64,000 nucleotides of DNA from Pseudomonas cichorii. Lineage in GTDB: Bacteria; Pseudomonadota; Gammaproteobacteria; Pseudomonadales; Pseudomonadaceae. Position 1 is the stretch's first letter. The number at the start of each line of letters is the position of its first letter. The position numbers and the translations under genes are program-made. The stretch covers positions 3,524,001 to 3,588,000 of the forward strand of contig NZ_CP074349.1 of the NCBI RefSeq assembly GCF_018343775.1. Direction: 5' to 3'. Under the pieces are notes generated by a model, which did not search any database, was not told where the DNA came from, and saw only the letters and a list, made by a program, of their open reading frames with translations. Positions 18,705 to 28,863 of this stretch are shown here, in pieces.

Positions 18705-19700
18705 TCACAACCAGCGCAAACGCCTGAACAACCACCACTGCCCCACCGCTACCAGGACAATCAATACGCACGCCAGCAGAAAACCGTAAGGATTGTCGGA
18801 GCCGGGAATACCGCCGACGTTGATCCCCAGCAGGCCGGTCAGAAAACTCATGGGCAGAAAAATACCGGTGATGATCCCGAAACGGTACATGGTGTGATCC
18901 ATGCGCTCACGCAGGCGCCGGTCTTCGGACTCCAGCAGCAGTCCCACGCGCTCGCGGGTCAGTTCGAGTTCTTCCAGATAACGGGTCAGGCTGTTGTTCA
19001 GCTCGTTCCAGTAATCGGCGTCGTCATCCACGAACCAGCTCAGCTTGATACGCGACAACTGGCCGAAGATATCCCGCTGAGGCGCCAGAAAACGGCGCAG
19101 TCCCGCTGCCCGTCGACGAATCTGCAGCAACTTGCTGTGCTCGGGACTGTAACGCTCGTCGGCATCGGTCTTTTCTTCCTCATCATCCACCGACTCGGTC
19201 AAATCGCCGAGCAGGTCCTGCACTTTTTCGGTCAGGTATTGAGCCAGATAAAGCGTCAGTTCGGAAGCTGTCTTCGGTCCTTTGCCTTCACTCAACTGCT
19301 CAATGAGTTCTTCGGTCGCCCGCAAAGGCCGCAGCCGCAAGGAGATCACCCGCTGGGCAGCCGCGAAGATCCGCACCGACACCATGTCTTCAGGCTCGGC
19401 CCCCGGATTGAGGTTCACACCCCGCAGGAACAGCAACAGCTCCTGATCAGGCAAGGGCAACAGACGCGGCCGGGTATTTTCTTCGAGCAGCAGCGTGCAG
19501 GCGAACTCACTCAGGCCACTGGAATTGCGCAACCACGAATGAGTCTGCGGGTGACTACGGTCCCAATGCAGCCACAGACTTTCATGGGGCTGCATCTGAA
19601 GACCATCGAGTTCGGTTCGAGCAATGAAACGCGCTCCGCCCTGACCATCCAATACGAGGGCATGAACCAGCCCCCACTGCGCATTTGCTTCGTCGAACAT
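18705..19700 (-). CDS. cmaX: CorA/ZntB family divalent cation transporter (CmaX)
   Basis: Membrane transporter of 331 residues in the CorA superfamily, closest to ZntB zinc transporters. The large cytoplasmic N-terminal domain contains an acidic stretch (SVDDEEEKTDADE) and long helices. Two C-terminal membrane segments flank the GxN signature, here GINVGGIPG in place of GMN. In P. aeruginosa the equivalent gene is called cmaX. Zinc or another divalent ion is the likely substrate, but the direction of transport cannot be told. It is first in the cluster leading to oprF and lies 11 bp after the rraA stop. Confidence 0.88.
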   Translation of the reverse strand: MFDEANAQWGLVHALVLDGQGGARFIARTELDGLQMQPHESLWLHWDRSHPQTHSWLRNSSGLSEFACTLLLEENTRPRLLPLPDQELLLFLRGVNLNPGAEPEDMVSVRIFAAAQRVISLRLRPLRATEELIEQLSEGKGPKTASELTLYLAQYLTEKVQDLLGDLTESVDDEEEKTDADERYSPEHSKLLQIRRRAAGLRRFLAPQRDIFGQLSRIKLSWFVDDDADYWNELNNSLTRYLEELELTRERVGLLLESEDRRLRERMDHTMYRFGIITGIFLPMSFLTGLLGINVGGIPGSDNPYGFLLACVLIVLVAVGQWWLFRRLRWL

Positions 19701-19711
19701 TCTTGCTTCGC

Positions 19712-20200
19712 TTATTCCGGCATTTTCAGAGGGGACGGAGAAATGATCACACCATTATTGTCGGCATACAGGTAATCGCCCGGCCGAAAAGTGACGCCGG
19801 CGAAGGTCACCGGGACATTCAAATCACCGATGCCGCGCTTGTCGGTCTTTTTCGGGTGACTGGCCAGCGCCTGCACGCCCAGATCGGTTTGCGCCACAAC
19901 GTCGACATCGCGGATGCAGCCATAGATCAACAAGCCTTCCCAGCCGCTTTTCGCAGCTTTGTCAGCCAGTAGATCGCCCAACAGCGCACAACGCAGAGAG
20001 CCACCACCATCGACGACCAGAACCTTGCCTTTGCCGTCGAGTGCCACCTGGTCTTTCACCAGTGAGTTGTCCTCAAAGCACTTGATGGTCACGATCTCGC
20101 CACCAAAGGAGTCACGACCGCCGAAGCTGCTGAACATGGGTTCTACGACGTGCACCAGCTCCGGATAGGCATCACACAAATCGGGGGTCGAATAATGCAT
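19712..20200 (-). CDS. rraA: RraA family protein (ribonuclease E activity regulator)
   Basis: A 162-residue protein of the RraA/MenG-like fold. In E. coli RraA binds RNase E and inhibits it; close relatives are 4-hydroxy-4-methyl-2-oxoglutarate aldolases. The start is the ATG at 20200 ([14 protein letters not shown]) with GGAGTT upstream. Conserved segments include [18 protein letters not shown] and the GCIRDVD motif, the last shared with the aldolases. It lies 11 bp before cmaX, so the two may be co-transcribed. Regulator function is by family; an aldolase role is not excluded. Confidence 0.88.
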   Translation of the reverse strand: MHYSTPDLCDAYPELVHVVEPMFSSFGGRDSFGGEIVTIKCFEDNSLVKDQVALDGKGKVLVVDGGGSLRCALLGDLLADKAAKSGWEGLLIYGCIRDVDVVAQTDLGVQALASHPKKTDKRGIGDLNVPVTFAGVTFRPGDYLYADNNGVIISPSPLKMPE

Positions 20201-20295
20201 GGCTAACTCCTTCGGTGAGAGATGGGAATGCTCAGGGCAGAATAGTGGCTTTGACCTCAACTTTCGCCCCAACTCTCATACAAACACAAAACCAG

Positions 20296-21288
20296 CTATT
20301 GCCCTACCGCTTCCTGTAATTGGGGAAGCTCGCCGCTGGAGGCAGAACGCTCTTGCAGCCAGTCGAGCACTCGCGGCCAGACCTGTTGCTGTGCGCCCTT
20401 GCTGACCAGCATCCGCACATGATCGAAGTCTTCGTTGAAACCATGCTCGCGCCCAAGACACAGGAACTGTCGTTGCTGTGAGCCAAACTGATCGAACAGC
20501 ATCTTGCAGGCCCAGACCGGATCCTGATGATCGCCCACCGCAGCCACTGCCAGCACCGGCACTTCGACACTGGCCAGCCCGGCCCACCAGTTGCTGTCAC
20601 GATCACCGAAACGCCCGAACAGGCCGTGCCAGCGCATGCTCTCCAGAACAACCCCAATCGGCTCGTCTTCCGGCCCACGCTTGAGGCGCGGCCCGGAAAT
20701 ATGCTCGAAAGGCTTGAGCAGCAGACGCCCGGTCCACTGCACTGGCGGAATCTTCAATGGCCAATAGGTGCGACTGATCTGGCTGCCAAACAACGCAGCC
20801 GACGCCGCCCCCTCAGGCCCGAGATATTGACCACCCAGCGCCGCCGCCAGCGTGGTGCCGCCCAAGGAGTGGCCGATCCAGTGCGGCACCTGCCCGTTCT
20901 GCTCGCGAACGAACGCAGCAATGGCCGGCAGATCGTAGCGGGCATAATCCGCCACGCGATTGCGGCGATAGTCCTGATTGCGGACCGAAAGACCATGGCC
21001 GCGCATCTCGGCAATCCACACATCGTAACCGGCGCGTGCCAGGAACGGCCCCAGGCCGATTCCCTTGGGGGAATACCAGAAACGGCGATTGGAAAAGCTG
21101 CCGTGCAACAAAATGACCGGCACACCGCGCACATCAGGCTGATCCACCAGACCGAGACGGGTAACGGCCAGCTCGACACTGGGGTCAGGGCTGTTGGCAG
21201 GCTTCAAGCGATAGACGTCCTCGACCAGATCGCCACGGCGCTCGGCACTGATCAAGGCAACGGGAAAAAGATTGCTGCTGCTTTGCAT
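20296..21288 (-). CDS. Alpha/beta hydrolase (esterase/lipase type)
   Basis: Soluble hydrolase of 330 residues. The oxyanion-hole segment VILLHGSFSNRRFW and the nucleophile elbow GHSLGG (S141) are clear. The acid (D in VGDHQDP) and the histidine (H in REHGFNED or the following FDHVR) are near the C-terminus in the right order. The substrate is unknown. The same gene stands upstream of rraA and cmaX in P. aeruginosa, so the order is conserved in the genus. No signal peptide is visible. Confidence 0.85.
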   Translation of the reverse strand: MQSSSNLFPVALISAERRGDLVEDVYRLKPANSPDPSVELAVTRLGLVDQPDVRGVPVILLHGSFSNRRFWYSPKGIGLGPFLARAGYDVWIAEMRGHGLSVRNQDYRRNRVADYARYDLPAIAAFVREQNGQVPHWIGHSLGGTTLAAALGGQYLGPEGAASAALFGSQISRTYWPLKIPPVQWTGRLLLKPFEHISGPRLKRGPEDEPIGVVLESMRWHGLFGRFGDRDSNWWAGLASVEVPVLAVAAVGDHQDPVWACKMLFDQFGSQQRQFLCLGREHGFNEDFDHVRMLVSKGAQQQVWPRVLDWLQERSASSGELPQLQEAVGQ

Positions 21289-21379
21289 ATTGCTCTTTAT
21301 CTATGGTTCAAAGGCATCGGGTCGCCTCTGACAGACGGGTGAAACCACTGGTTCGGTTGCCCTTTTGGGGCCTTGCATG

Positions 21380-21412
21380 AAAAAGGGCGGTTTCCGAAAA
21401 AACCGCCCTTCC
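21380..21412 (-). terminator. Intrinsic terminator after ppsA
   Basis: Read on the minus strand, AAGGGCGGTTT and AAACCGCCCTT form an 11-bp stem followed by TTTTTC. It lies about 60 bp after the ppsA stop. Confidence 0.9.
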
Positions 21413-21470
21413 TCGAAACGCTTGAAACCCTAGACGATTCAAGACGCTATTGCATCACATCGGAAAAAAC

Positions 21471-23846
21471 TCAGGCAGGTGCCTGCCCCTCCGCGAGGAA
21501 GAACCAGGTTTCCAGCACAGAGTCCGGGTTCAGCGAAACGCTTTCGATGCCCTGCTCCATCAGCCAGAGTGCAAGATCCGGATGGTCCGAAGGGCCCTGA
21601 CCGCAAATACCGATGTATTTCCCGGCCTTGTTACAGGCCTGGATGGCATTGGACAGCAGCTTCTTGACCGCGGGGTTACGCTCATCGAACAGGTGCGCAA
21701 TGACACCCGAATCTCGGTCCAGGCCCAGTGTCAACTGGGTCAGGTCGTTGGAGCCGATGGAGAAACCGTCGAAGTACTCCAGGAACTCTTCGGCCAGAAT
21801 CGCGTTGGAAGGCAGTTCGCACATCATGATGATGCGCAGACCGTTTTCGCCACGCTTGAGACCATTGGCCGCCAGCAGCTCGATGACCTGACTCGCCTCG
21901 CCCAGAGTACGCACGAATGGCACCATGATTTCGACGTTGGTCAGACCCATGTCCTCGCGCACACGCTTGAGGGCACGGCATTCAAGCTCGAAGCAGTCGC
22001 GGAAATTCTCGCTGATGTAACGCGAAGCGCCACGGAAACCCAGCATCGGGTTTTCTTCTTCCGGCTCGTACAGCTTGCCGCCGATCAGGTTGGCGTATTC
22101 GTTGGACTTGAAGTCCGACAGACGCACGATGACCTTCTTCGGCGTGAACGCTGCGGCCAGGGTGCTGATGCCTTCGACCAGCTTGTCGACATAGAAATCC
22201 ACCGGATTGCTGTAACCGGCAATACGCTTGTCGACGCTGTCCTTGATCTCTGGCGGCAGGCCGGCGTAGTTGAGCAACGCCTTGGGATGCACGCCGATCA
22301 TACGGTTGATGATGAACTCCAGGCGCGCCAGACCGACACCGGCATTGGGCAACTGGGCGAAGTCGAACGCGCGATCGGGGTTGCCGACGTTCATCATGAT
22401 CTTGAACGGCAGCTCAGGCATGGCATCGACCGAGTTGGTCTTGATGTCGAAGCCCAGTTCACCTTCGAAGATGTAACCGGTATCGCCTTCGGCGCAGGAG
22501 ACGGTGACGCCCTGCCCGTCCTGCAGCAGTTGAGTGGCATTGCCGCAACCCACAACGGCCGGAATACCCAGTTCACGAGCGATGATCGCAGCGTGACAGG
22601 TACGGCCACCACGGTTGGTGACAATGGCACTGGCGCGCTTCATGACCGGTTCCCAGTCCGGGTCGGTCATATCGGAAACCAGCACATCGCCGGCCTGGAC
22701 CTTGTCCATCTCGGACACGTCCTTGATGATCCGTACCTTGCCCGCGCCGATGCGCTGACCGATGGCACGGCCCTCGACCAGCACATTACCGGTTTCCTTG
22801 AGCAGGTAACGCTCCATGACATTGGCCGCGGAACGGCTTTTCACGGTTTCAGGACGCGCCTGAACGATATAGAGCTTGCCGTCGTCGCCATCTTTGGCCC
22901 ACTCGATGTCCATCGGAGCCTTGTAGTGCTTCTCGATGATCATCGCTTGCTTGGCCAGTTCGCTGACCTCGGCATCGGTCAGACAGAAACGCGCACGGTC
23001 GGCAGCGTCGACATCAACGGTTTTCACCGAACGCCCGGCCTTGGCCTCGTCGCCGTAGATCATCTTGATGGCCTTGCTGCCCAGATTGCGGCGCAGGATA
23101 GCCGGGCGACCGGCAGTCAGGGTGTCCTTGTGGACATAGAATTCATCCGGGTTGACCGCGCCCTGCACCACGGTTTCGCCCAGGCCGTAGGCGCCGGTGA
23201 TGAACACCACGTCACGGAAGCCCGACTCGGTATCGAGGGTGAACATCACCCCGGCAGTACCGGTTTCGGAGCGGACCATGCGCTGAACACCTGCCGACAG
23301 GGCCACCAGCTTGTGGTCGAAGCCCTGATGCACACGGTAGGAAATGGCGCGGTCATTGAAGAGCGAAGCAAAAACTTCCTTGGCCGCACGAATGACGTTA
23401 TCGACACCGCGGATATTGAGGAAGGTTTCCTGCTGGCCTGCGAAGGAGGCATCGGGCAAGTCTTCTGCCGTTGCCGAAGAACGCACTGCCACTGCCAGAT
23501 TCGGGTTGCCTGCCGACAAGGCGGCGAAAGCCGTACGAATCTCGGCATTGAGCTTCTCGGGGAACTCGGCCTCCATGATCCACTGACGAATCTGTGCGCC
23601 GGTTCTGGCCAGGGCATTGACGTCGTCGACATCCAGAGCGTCCAGAGCTGCATGGATCTGATCGTTCAGACCGCTCTGCTCAAGGAAATCACGGTAGGCC
23701 TGGGCTGTCGTAGCGAAACCACCGGGCACCGAAACACCAGCGCCTGCCAGGTTGCTGATCATTTCGCCGAGGGATGCGTTCTTGCCTCCCACGTGCTCCA
23801 CATCATGGACGCCGAGCTTATCGAGGGAAACTACGTACTCTACCAA
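21471..23846 (-). CDS. ppsA: Phosphoenolpyruvate synthase
   Basis: Cytoplasmic gluconeogenic enzyme converting pyruvate and ATP to PEP, AMP and phosphate. The N-terminal ATP-binding domain has [10 protein letters not shown]; the central phosphohistidine domain has GGRTCHAAI with H418; the C-terminal PEP-utilising barrel has [16 protein letters not shown] place the start at a TTG (23846) giving [12 protein letters not shown], because GGAGAG lies eight bases upstream and 791 residues is the usual length; the frame stays open to 24008 without conserved sequence. It is divergent from ppsR, the enzyme's regulator. Confidence 0.95.
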   Translation of the reverse strand: MVEYVVSLDKLGVHDVEHVGGKNASLGEMISNLAGAGVSVPGGFATTAQAYRDFLEQSGLNDQIHAALDALDVDDVNALARTGAQIRQWIMEAEFPEKLNAEIRTAFAALSAGNPNLAVAVRSSATAEDLPDASFAGQQETFLNIRGVDNVIRAAKEVFASLFNDRAISYRVHQGFDHKLVALSAGVQRMVRSETGTAGVMFTLDTESGFRDVVFITGAYGLGETVVQGAVNPDEFYVHKDTLTAGRPAILRRNLGSKAIKMIYGDEAKAGRSVKTVDVDAADRARFCLTDAEVSELAKQAMIIEKHYKAPMDIEWAKDGDDGKLYIVQARPETVKSRSAANVMERYLLKETGNVLVEGRAIGQRIGAGKVRIIKDVSEMDKVQAGDVLVSDMTDPDWEPVMKRASAIVTNRGGRTCHAAIIARELGIPAVVGCGNATQLLQDGQGVTVSCAEGDTGYIFEGELGFDIKTNSVDAMPELPFKIMMNVGNPDRAFDFAQLPNAGVGLARLEFIINRMIGVHPKALLNYAGLPPEIKDSVDKRIAGYSNPVDFYVDKLVEGISTLAAAFTPKKVIVRLSDFKSNEYANLIGGKLYEPEEENPMLGFRGASRYISENFRDCFELECRALKRVREDMGLTNVEIMVPFVRTLGEASQVIELLAANGLKRGENGLRIIMMCELPSNAILAEEFLEYFDGFSIGSNDLTQLTLGLDRDSGVIAHLFDERNPAVKKLLSNAIQACNKAGKYIGICGQGPSDHPDLALWLMEQGIESVSLNPDSVLETWFFLAEGQAPA

Positions 23847-24040
23847 GGTGATCTCTCCACTAACTGTGTTTGTTGTTGGGAAAAGCTCATGCACCCGAGC
23901 CACGCGCGGTGTGACAGCGGGTATTTCTGGACCGACTTGAAGCAGTAACCTTGAAAAAAGGTGAGAATGCAGGCCATCTGGGCCGGCAAGCGCGCCTATG
24001 ATATCCAAGAATCGTCACCAGCTTAAGGCCAAGGGCGCAA

Positions 24041-24859
24041 ATGAAACGATCCGCTTTCTTCATCTCGGACGGCACAGGCATCACCGCTGAAACGTTGGGC
24101 CAGAGCCTGCTGGCACAATTTGAAAACATTACGTTCAACAAGTTCACGCGCCCCTATATCGACAGCGTCGAGAAGGCGCGGGCGATGGTACAACAAATCA
24201 ACAATGCCGCCGACAGGGACGAGGTGCGACCGATCATCTTCGATACCATCGTCAACCAGGAAATTCGCGAGATCCTGGCAACCTCCAACGGCTTCATGAT
24301 CGACATTTTCTCGACCTTCCTTGCGCCGCTGGAGCAAGAGCTTAGTTCACACTCCTCCTACTCGGTGGGCAAATCGCATTCCATCGGTCACAACTCCAAT
24401 TACATGGAGCGTATCGAGGCCGTGAACTTCGCCCTGGACAACGACGACGGCGCGCGCACTCATTATTACGACAAGGCCGATATCATCCTGGTGGGCGTCT
24501 CACGCTGCGGCAAGACGCCGACCTGCCTGTATATGGCCATGCAGTTCGGTATCCGCGCCGCCAACTACCCGCTGACAGAGGACGACATGGAGCGCCTGCA
24601 ACTGCCCGAAGCCCTCAAGGCTCACCGCAGCAAACTGTTCGGCCTGACCATCGACCCGGACCGCCTGACGGCCATCCGTCATGAGCGCAAGCCCAATAGC
24701 CGCTATTCCAGCTATGCCCAGTGCGAGTTCGAAGTGCGCGAAGTGGAAAGTCTGTTCCGCCGGGAAAACATCCCGAACATCAATTCCACACATTTCTCTG
24801 TGGAAGAGATTTCAGCCAAGGTGCTTGTAGAAAAAGGGGTTGAGCGGCGCTTCAAGTAA
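24041..24859 (+). CDS. ppsR: PEP synthase regulatory protein (kinase/pyrophosphorylase)
   Basis: Bifunctional regulator of 272 residues (DUF299 family) that inactivates PEP synthase by ADP-dependent phosphorylation of a threonine next to the catalytic histidine, and reactivates it by phosphorolysis. The P-loop-like motif [11 protein letters not shown] is near 153-163 and the N-terminus [18 protein letters not shown] is conserved. It is divergent from its target ppsA over 194 bp, an arrangement widespread in pseudomonads. It is convergent with prpF across a long palindrome. Confidence 0.95.
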   Translation: MKRSAFFISDGTGITAETLGQSLLAQFENITFNKFTRPYIDSVEKARAMVQQINNAADRDEVRPIIFDTIVNQEIREILATSNGFMIDIFSTFLAPLEQELSSHSSYSVGKSHSIGHNSNYMERIEAVNFALDNDDGARTHYYDKADIILVGVSRCGKTPTCLYMAMQFGIRAANYPLTEDDMERLQLPEALKAHRSKLFGLTIDPDRLTAIRHERKPNSRYSSYAQCEFEVREVESLFRRENIPNINSTHFSVEEISAKVLVEKGVERRFK

Positions 24860-24872
24860 GCTCACATGGCTC

Positions 24873-24925
24873 GTCGCGGCCAAGGCCCCTCCCAACATTT
24901 ATGCGGGAAAGGCCTTGGCCGCGAC
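24873..24925. repeat. Perfect 15-bp palindrome between ppsR and prpF
   Basis: Arms GTCGCGGCCAAGGCC (24873-24887) and its exact complement (24911-24925) enclose 23 bases. It is a different family from the GAATTCATTCGCGA REPs. It stops four bases short of the prpF stop and could act as a transcription barrier between convergent genes; no T run follows either arm. Confidence 0.8.
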
Positions 24926-24928
24926 CGG

Positions 24929-26119
24929 TTAAAGCACTGAGCCCGGCACCCGCACCCAACCTTCCATCAACACCCTGGCGCTACGGCTCATGATGGCCTT
25001 GGTGACCTTCCATTCGCCCTCTTCCTGCTGCGCCTGAGCCCCCACGCGCAAGGTGCCGGACGGGTGTCCGAACGTCACGGACTCACGCTCGCCGCCACCT
25101 GCTGCAAGATTGACCAGCGTGCCCGGAATCGCCGCAGCAGTGCCGATAGCCACGGCGGCAGTGCCCATCATGGCGTGGTGCAGTTTGCCCATGGAGACGG
25201 CCCGCACCAGCAGGTCGATATCCTGTCTGTTGACCGGCTTGCCGCTGGACGACAGATAGTCCGCAGGCCCGGCAACGAAGGCTACCTTGGGGGTGTGCTG
25301 ACGCAGCGCAGGATCGTCGATGCTCTTGATCAGCCCCATGCGCAATGCGCCGTGAGCCCGAATGCGTTCCAATTTCGCCAGCGCCTGGGCGTCGCCATTG
25401 ATATCGCCCTGCAACTCGGTGCCGGTATAGCCGATATCAGCGGCATTGACGAAGACTGTGGGGATACCGGCGTTGATCATGGTCGCCTTGAGCGTGCCGA
25501 TACCCGGCACCTGCAGCTCATCGACCAGGTTGCCGGTAGGAAACATCGAACCGCCCGCGCCCTCTTCATCTGCAGCGGGGTTCAAGAACTCCAGTTGCAC
25601 TTCGGCGGCCGGAAAAGTCACGCCATCGAGTTCAAAGTCGCCGGTTTCCTGCACCTCACCGCCGGTGATGGGCGCATGGGCAATGATGGTCTTGCCGATA
25701 TTGGCCTGCCAGATTCGCACCACCGCAACGCCGTCGTGGGGAATGCGAGCGCTGTCCACCAGCCCCTGACTGATGGCAAACGAGCCGACGGCAGCCGAAA
25801 GGTTGCCGCAGTTGCCACTCCAGTCGACAAAAGGCTTGTCGATGGACACCTGGCCGAAGAGGTAATCGACATCGTGGTCGGCCTTGCTGCTGCGCGACAG
25901 GATGACCGTCTTGCTGGTACTGGACGTCGCACCGCCCATGCCATCGATCTGTTTTTCGTAAGGATCTGGGCTGCCGATGACCCGCAGCAGCAATGCGTCA
26001 CGGGCCGGGCCAGGAACCTGTGCAACGTCGGGCAGGTCCTTCAGATTGAAAAACACGCCTTTGCTGGTGCCGCCGCGCATGTAAGTGGCCGGGATTCTGA
26101 TCTGTGGTGTGTAAGGCAT
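24929..26119 (-). CDS. prpF: 2-methylaconitate cis-trans isomerase
   Basis: Isomerase of 396 residues that works with AcnD to replace PrpD in the methylcitrate cycle. The N-terminal RGGTSKGVFF and the later WSGNCGNLSAAVG match PrpF of the diaminopimelate-epimerase-like fold, including the conserved lysine and cysteine regions. It is last in the GntR-prpB-prpC-acnD-prpF series, separated from acnD by a REPIN. In many pseudomonads prpD follows; here the next gene is ppsR on the other strand, so prpD is not in this operon. Confidence 0.95.
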   Translation of the reverse strand: MPYTPQIRIPATYMRGGTSKGVFFNLKDLPDVAQVPGPARDALLLRVIGSPDPYEKQIDGMGGATSSTSKTVILSRSSKADHDVDYLFGQVSIDKPFVDWSGNCGNLSAAVGSFAISQGLVDSARIPHDGVAVVRIWQANIGKTIIAHAPITGGEVQETGDFELDGVTFPAAEVQLEFLNPAADEEGAGGSMFPTGNLVDELQVPGIGTLKATMINAGIPTVFVNAADIGYTGTELQGDINGDAQALAKLERIRAHGALRMGLIKSIDDPALRQHTPKVAFVAGPADYLSSSGKPVNRQDIDLLVRAVSMGKLHHAMMGTAAVAIGTAAAIPGTLVNLAAGGGERESVTFGHPSGTLRVGAQAQQEEGEWKVTKAIMSRSARVLMEGWVRVPGSVL

Positions 26120-26146
26120 GAGAGGCTTCCTTGAAGGTGAACCTCT

Positions 26147-26198
26147 GCAGGAGCGAATTCATTCATGAAAAACCGTTCGCGAATGAATTCGCTCCTAC
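26147..26198. repeat. REPIN between acnD and prpF
   Basis: Left arm GCAGGAGCGAATTCATTCATGA (26147-26168, with one change in the usual CGCGA end) faces the right arm TTCGCGAATGAATTCGCTCC (26176-26195). Only a few bases separate them, so the pair folds into one long hairpin in the prp message. It may stabilise the upstream acnD transcript or reduce read-through into prpF. Confidence 0.88.
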
Positions 26199-26206
26199 AG
26201 GGTATA

Positions 26207-28795
26207 TCAGGCTTGTGCAGACTCCAGAAAGTCCTGGGCGAATCGTTGCAGCACGCCGCCTGCCTCATAGATAGACACCTCTTCGGCGGTATCCAGGCGG
26301 CAGGTCATCGGCACTTCCAGGCGCTCGCCGTTCTTGCGCTGGATCACCAGCGTCAGGGTTGCCCGTGGCGTGCGCTTGCCGATCACGTCGAATGTCTCAG
26401 TGCCGTCGATCCCCAGCGTCAGGCGATTGGTGCCAGCCTGAAACTCCAGCGGCAAGACGCCCATACCCACCAGATTGGTGCGATGGATACGCTCGAAACC
26501 CTCGGCAGCAATGGCCTCCACACCCGCCAGACGCACGCCTTTGGCCGCCCAGTCCCGGGACGAGCCCTGCCCGTAGTCAGCACCAGCGATGATGATCAGC
26601 GGCTGCTTGCGCTCCATGTAGGTTTCGATGGCTTCCCACATGCGGGTGACCTTGCCTTCTGGCTCTATCCGGGTCAGCGAACCCTTTTTGACCTTGCCAT
26701 CCACCACGGCCATTTCGTTGAGCAATTGCGGGTTGGCGAAGGTGGCACGCTGTGCGGTCAGGTGGTCGCCGCGGTGAGTTGCATAAGAGTTGAAGTCTTC
26801 TTCCGGCAGGCCCATCTTCGCCAGATACTCACCCGCCGCGCTGTCGAGCAGGATCGCGTTGGAAGGCGACAAGTGATCGGTGGTGATATTGTCCGGCAGC
26901 ACCGCCAGCGGGCGCATGCCCTTGAGCGTGCGCTCGCCGGCCAGCGCGCCTTCCCAATACGGCGGACGGCGGATGTAAGTGCTCATCGGGCGCCAGTCAT
27001 ACAGCGGCTCGACTTTCAGGCCGTAATCTTCCTCAAGAGCGAACATCGGAATGTAGACCTGCCGGAACTGCTCCGGCTTGACCGACGTCTTGACCACTGC
27101 ATCGATTTCCTCATCGCTCGGCCAGATATCCTTGAGGCGGATTTCCTTGCCGTCGGCAATGCCCAGCACATCGTTTTCGATATCGAAACGAATGGTGCCA
27201 GCAATGGCATAGGCCACCACCAACGGCGGCGAAGCCAGAAAGGCCTGCCGGGCATACGGATGGATACGCCCGTCGAAGTTGCGATTGCCGGACAACACAG
27301 CCGTGGCATACACATCGCGCTCGATGATTTCCTGCTGAATCTTCGGCTCCAGCGCGCCGGACATGCCATTGCAAGTGGTGCAGGCAAACGCCACGACGCC
27401 AAAGCCCAGTTGCTCAAGCTCCGAAGTGAGCCCCGCCTCATCCAGATACAACGCAACCGTTCTGGAACCGGGTGCCAGCGACGATTTCACCCAGGGCTTG
27501 CGACTCAGGCCAAGGCGATTGGCGTTGCGCGCCAGCAAGCCAGCCGCGATCACGTTCCGCGGGTTGCTGGTGTTGGTGCAACTGGTGATGGCAGCAATAA
27601 TCACTGCGCCATCCGGCATCTGGCCCGGCACGTCCTGCCACTGTCCGGCAATGCCTTTGGCCGCAAGGTCCGTGGTGGCGACGCGGGCATGAGGGTTGGA
27701 TGGCCCGGCCATATTGCGTACCACACTGGACAGGTCGAAGCTCAATACCCGCTCGTAGTCCACCTGCTGCAAACTGTCGGACCACAGCCCTGTGTGTCTG
27801 GCATACAGCTCCACCAGACGCACCTGCTCGTCCTCGCGCCCGGTCAGGCGCAGGTAATCGATGGTTTGCTGATCGATGGAGAACATCGCGGCAGTGGCGC
27901 CGTATTCCGGGGCCATATTGGAAATCGTCGCCCGGTCCCCGAGTGTCAGGCTCGATGCACCTTCACCGTAAAACTCAAGATAGGCACCGACGACTTTCTG
28001 CTTGCGCAGGTATTCAGTCAAAGCCAGCACCACGTCAGTGGCGGTAATGCCGGGCTCGCGGCGACCGGTCAGCTCGACGCCGACGATATCCGGCAGGCGC
28101 ATCCAGGAGGCGCGCCCGAGCATGACGTTTTCCGCTTCCAGGCCACCGACACCAATCGCGATGACGCCCAGAGCATCCACATGGGGCGTATGGCTGTCAG
28201 TGCCCACCAGGGTGTCCGGGAAAGCCACGCCTTCGCGGACCTGCACCACCGGGGACATTTTCTCCAGGTTGATCTGGTGCATGATGCCGTTGCCCGGCGG
28301 GATCACTTCGACGTTCTTGAAGGCCTTTTTGGTCCAGTCGATAAAGTGAAAGCGGTCCTCGTTGCGACGATCCTCAATGGCCCGATTCTTCTCGAAAGCC
28401 TGCGGGTCGTTACCGCCACATTCCACAGCCAGCGAGTGGTCGACGATCAACTGCACCGGCACCACCGGGTTGACCAGCGCAGGGTCGCCGCCCTGGGAAG
28501 CAATGGCATCGCGTAAACCGGCCAGATCCACCAGCGCGGTCTGCCCCAGAATGTCATGACACACCACACGCGCCGGAAACCATGGAAAATCCAGGTCGCG
28601 CCTGCGCTCCACAAGCTGACTCAGGGAAGCCTTCAGTGTGGCCGGATCACAGCGGCGCACCAGGTTTTCGGCCAGCACCCGTGAGGTGTAGGGCAACAGG
28701 TCGTAAGCACCCGGCTTGATGGCTTCGATGGCCCCACGGGCGTCGAAGTAATCCAGCGAGGTTCCGGGAAGCGGCTTGCGGTATTCAGTGTTCAT
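26207..28795 (-). CDS. acnD: 2-methylcitrate dehydratase, Fe-S dependent
   Basis: Aconitase-family enzyme of 862 residues that dehydrates 2-methylcitrate; with PrpF it yields 2-methyl-cis-aconitate. The [4Fe-4S] cysteines are in TSCTNTSNP and CTTCNGMSG. Substrate-site segments such as VGTDSHTPHVDALG and GADYGQGSSRDWAAKG are intact, with the C-terminal swivel domain complete. It lies between prpC and prpF in one orientation, 68 bp after prpC. Confidence 0.95.
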   Translation of the reverse strand: MNTEYRKPLPGTSLDYFDARGAIEAIKPGAYDLLPYTSRVLAENLVRRCDPATLKASLSQLVERRRDLDFPWFPARVVCHDILGQTALVDLAGLRDAIASQGGDPALVNPVVPVQLIVDHSLAVECGGNDPQAFEKNRAIEDRRNEDRFHFIDWTKKAFKNVEVIPPGNGIMHQINLEKMSPVVQVREGVAFPDTLVGTDSHTPHVDALGVIAIGVGGLEAENVMLGRASWMRLPDIVGVELTGRREPGITATDVVLALTEYLRKQKVVGAYLEFYGEGASSLTLGDRATISNMAPEYGATAAMFSIDQQTIDYLRLTGREDEQVRLVELYARHTGLWSDSLQQVDYERVLSFDLSSVVRNMAGPSNPHARVATTDLAAKGIAGQWQDVPGQMPDGAVIIAAITSCTNTSNPRNVIAAGLLARNANRLGLSRKPWVKSSLAPGSRTVALYLDEAGLTSELEQLGFGVVAFACTTCNGMSGALEPKIQQEIIERDVYATAVLSGNRNFDGRIHPYARQAFLASPPLVVAYAIAGTIRFDIENDVLGIADGKEIRLKDIWPSDEEIDAVVKTSVKPEQFRQVYIPMFALEEDYGLKVEPLYDWRPMSTYIRRPPYWEGALAGERTLKGMRPLAVLPDNITTDHLSPSNAILLDSAAGEYLAKMGLPEEDFNSYATHRGDHLTAQRATFANPQLLNEMAVVDGKVKKGSLTRIEPEGKVTRMWEAIETYMERKQPLIIIAGADYGQGSSRDWAAKGVRLAGVEAIAAEGFERIHRTNLVGMGVLPLEFQAGTNRLTLGIDGTETFDVIGKRTPRATLTLVIQRKNGERLEVPMTCRLDTAEEVSIYEAGGVLQRFAQDFLESAQA

Positions 28796-28863
28796 GGCAC
28801 GGGGACTCGATCACGGAGTTTGGGAGTAGAGAGGGGAACTCATGGGCGGCTCCCCTTCTCTCT

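Noticed and set aside
21450..23948. An 832-residue open frame antisense to ppsA
   Set aside because: It is the reverse-frame shadow of ppsA, which has all its motifs; long shadows are common in high-GC genes.
24873..24925. Intrinsic terminator for ppsR or prpF
   Set aside because: The stem is strong but has a 23-base loop region and no T run on either side; recorded as a palindrome instead.
26165..28516. A 783-residue open frame antisense to acnD
   Set aside because: Shadow of acnD, with the Fe-S motifs on the other strand and no domain of its own.
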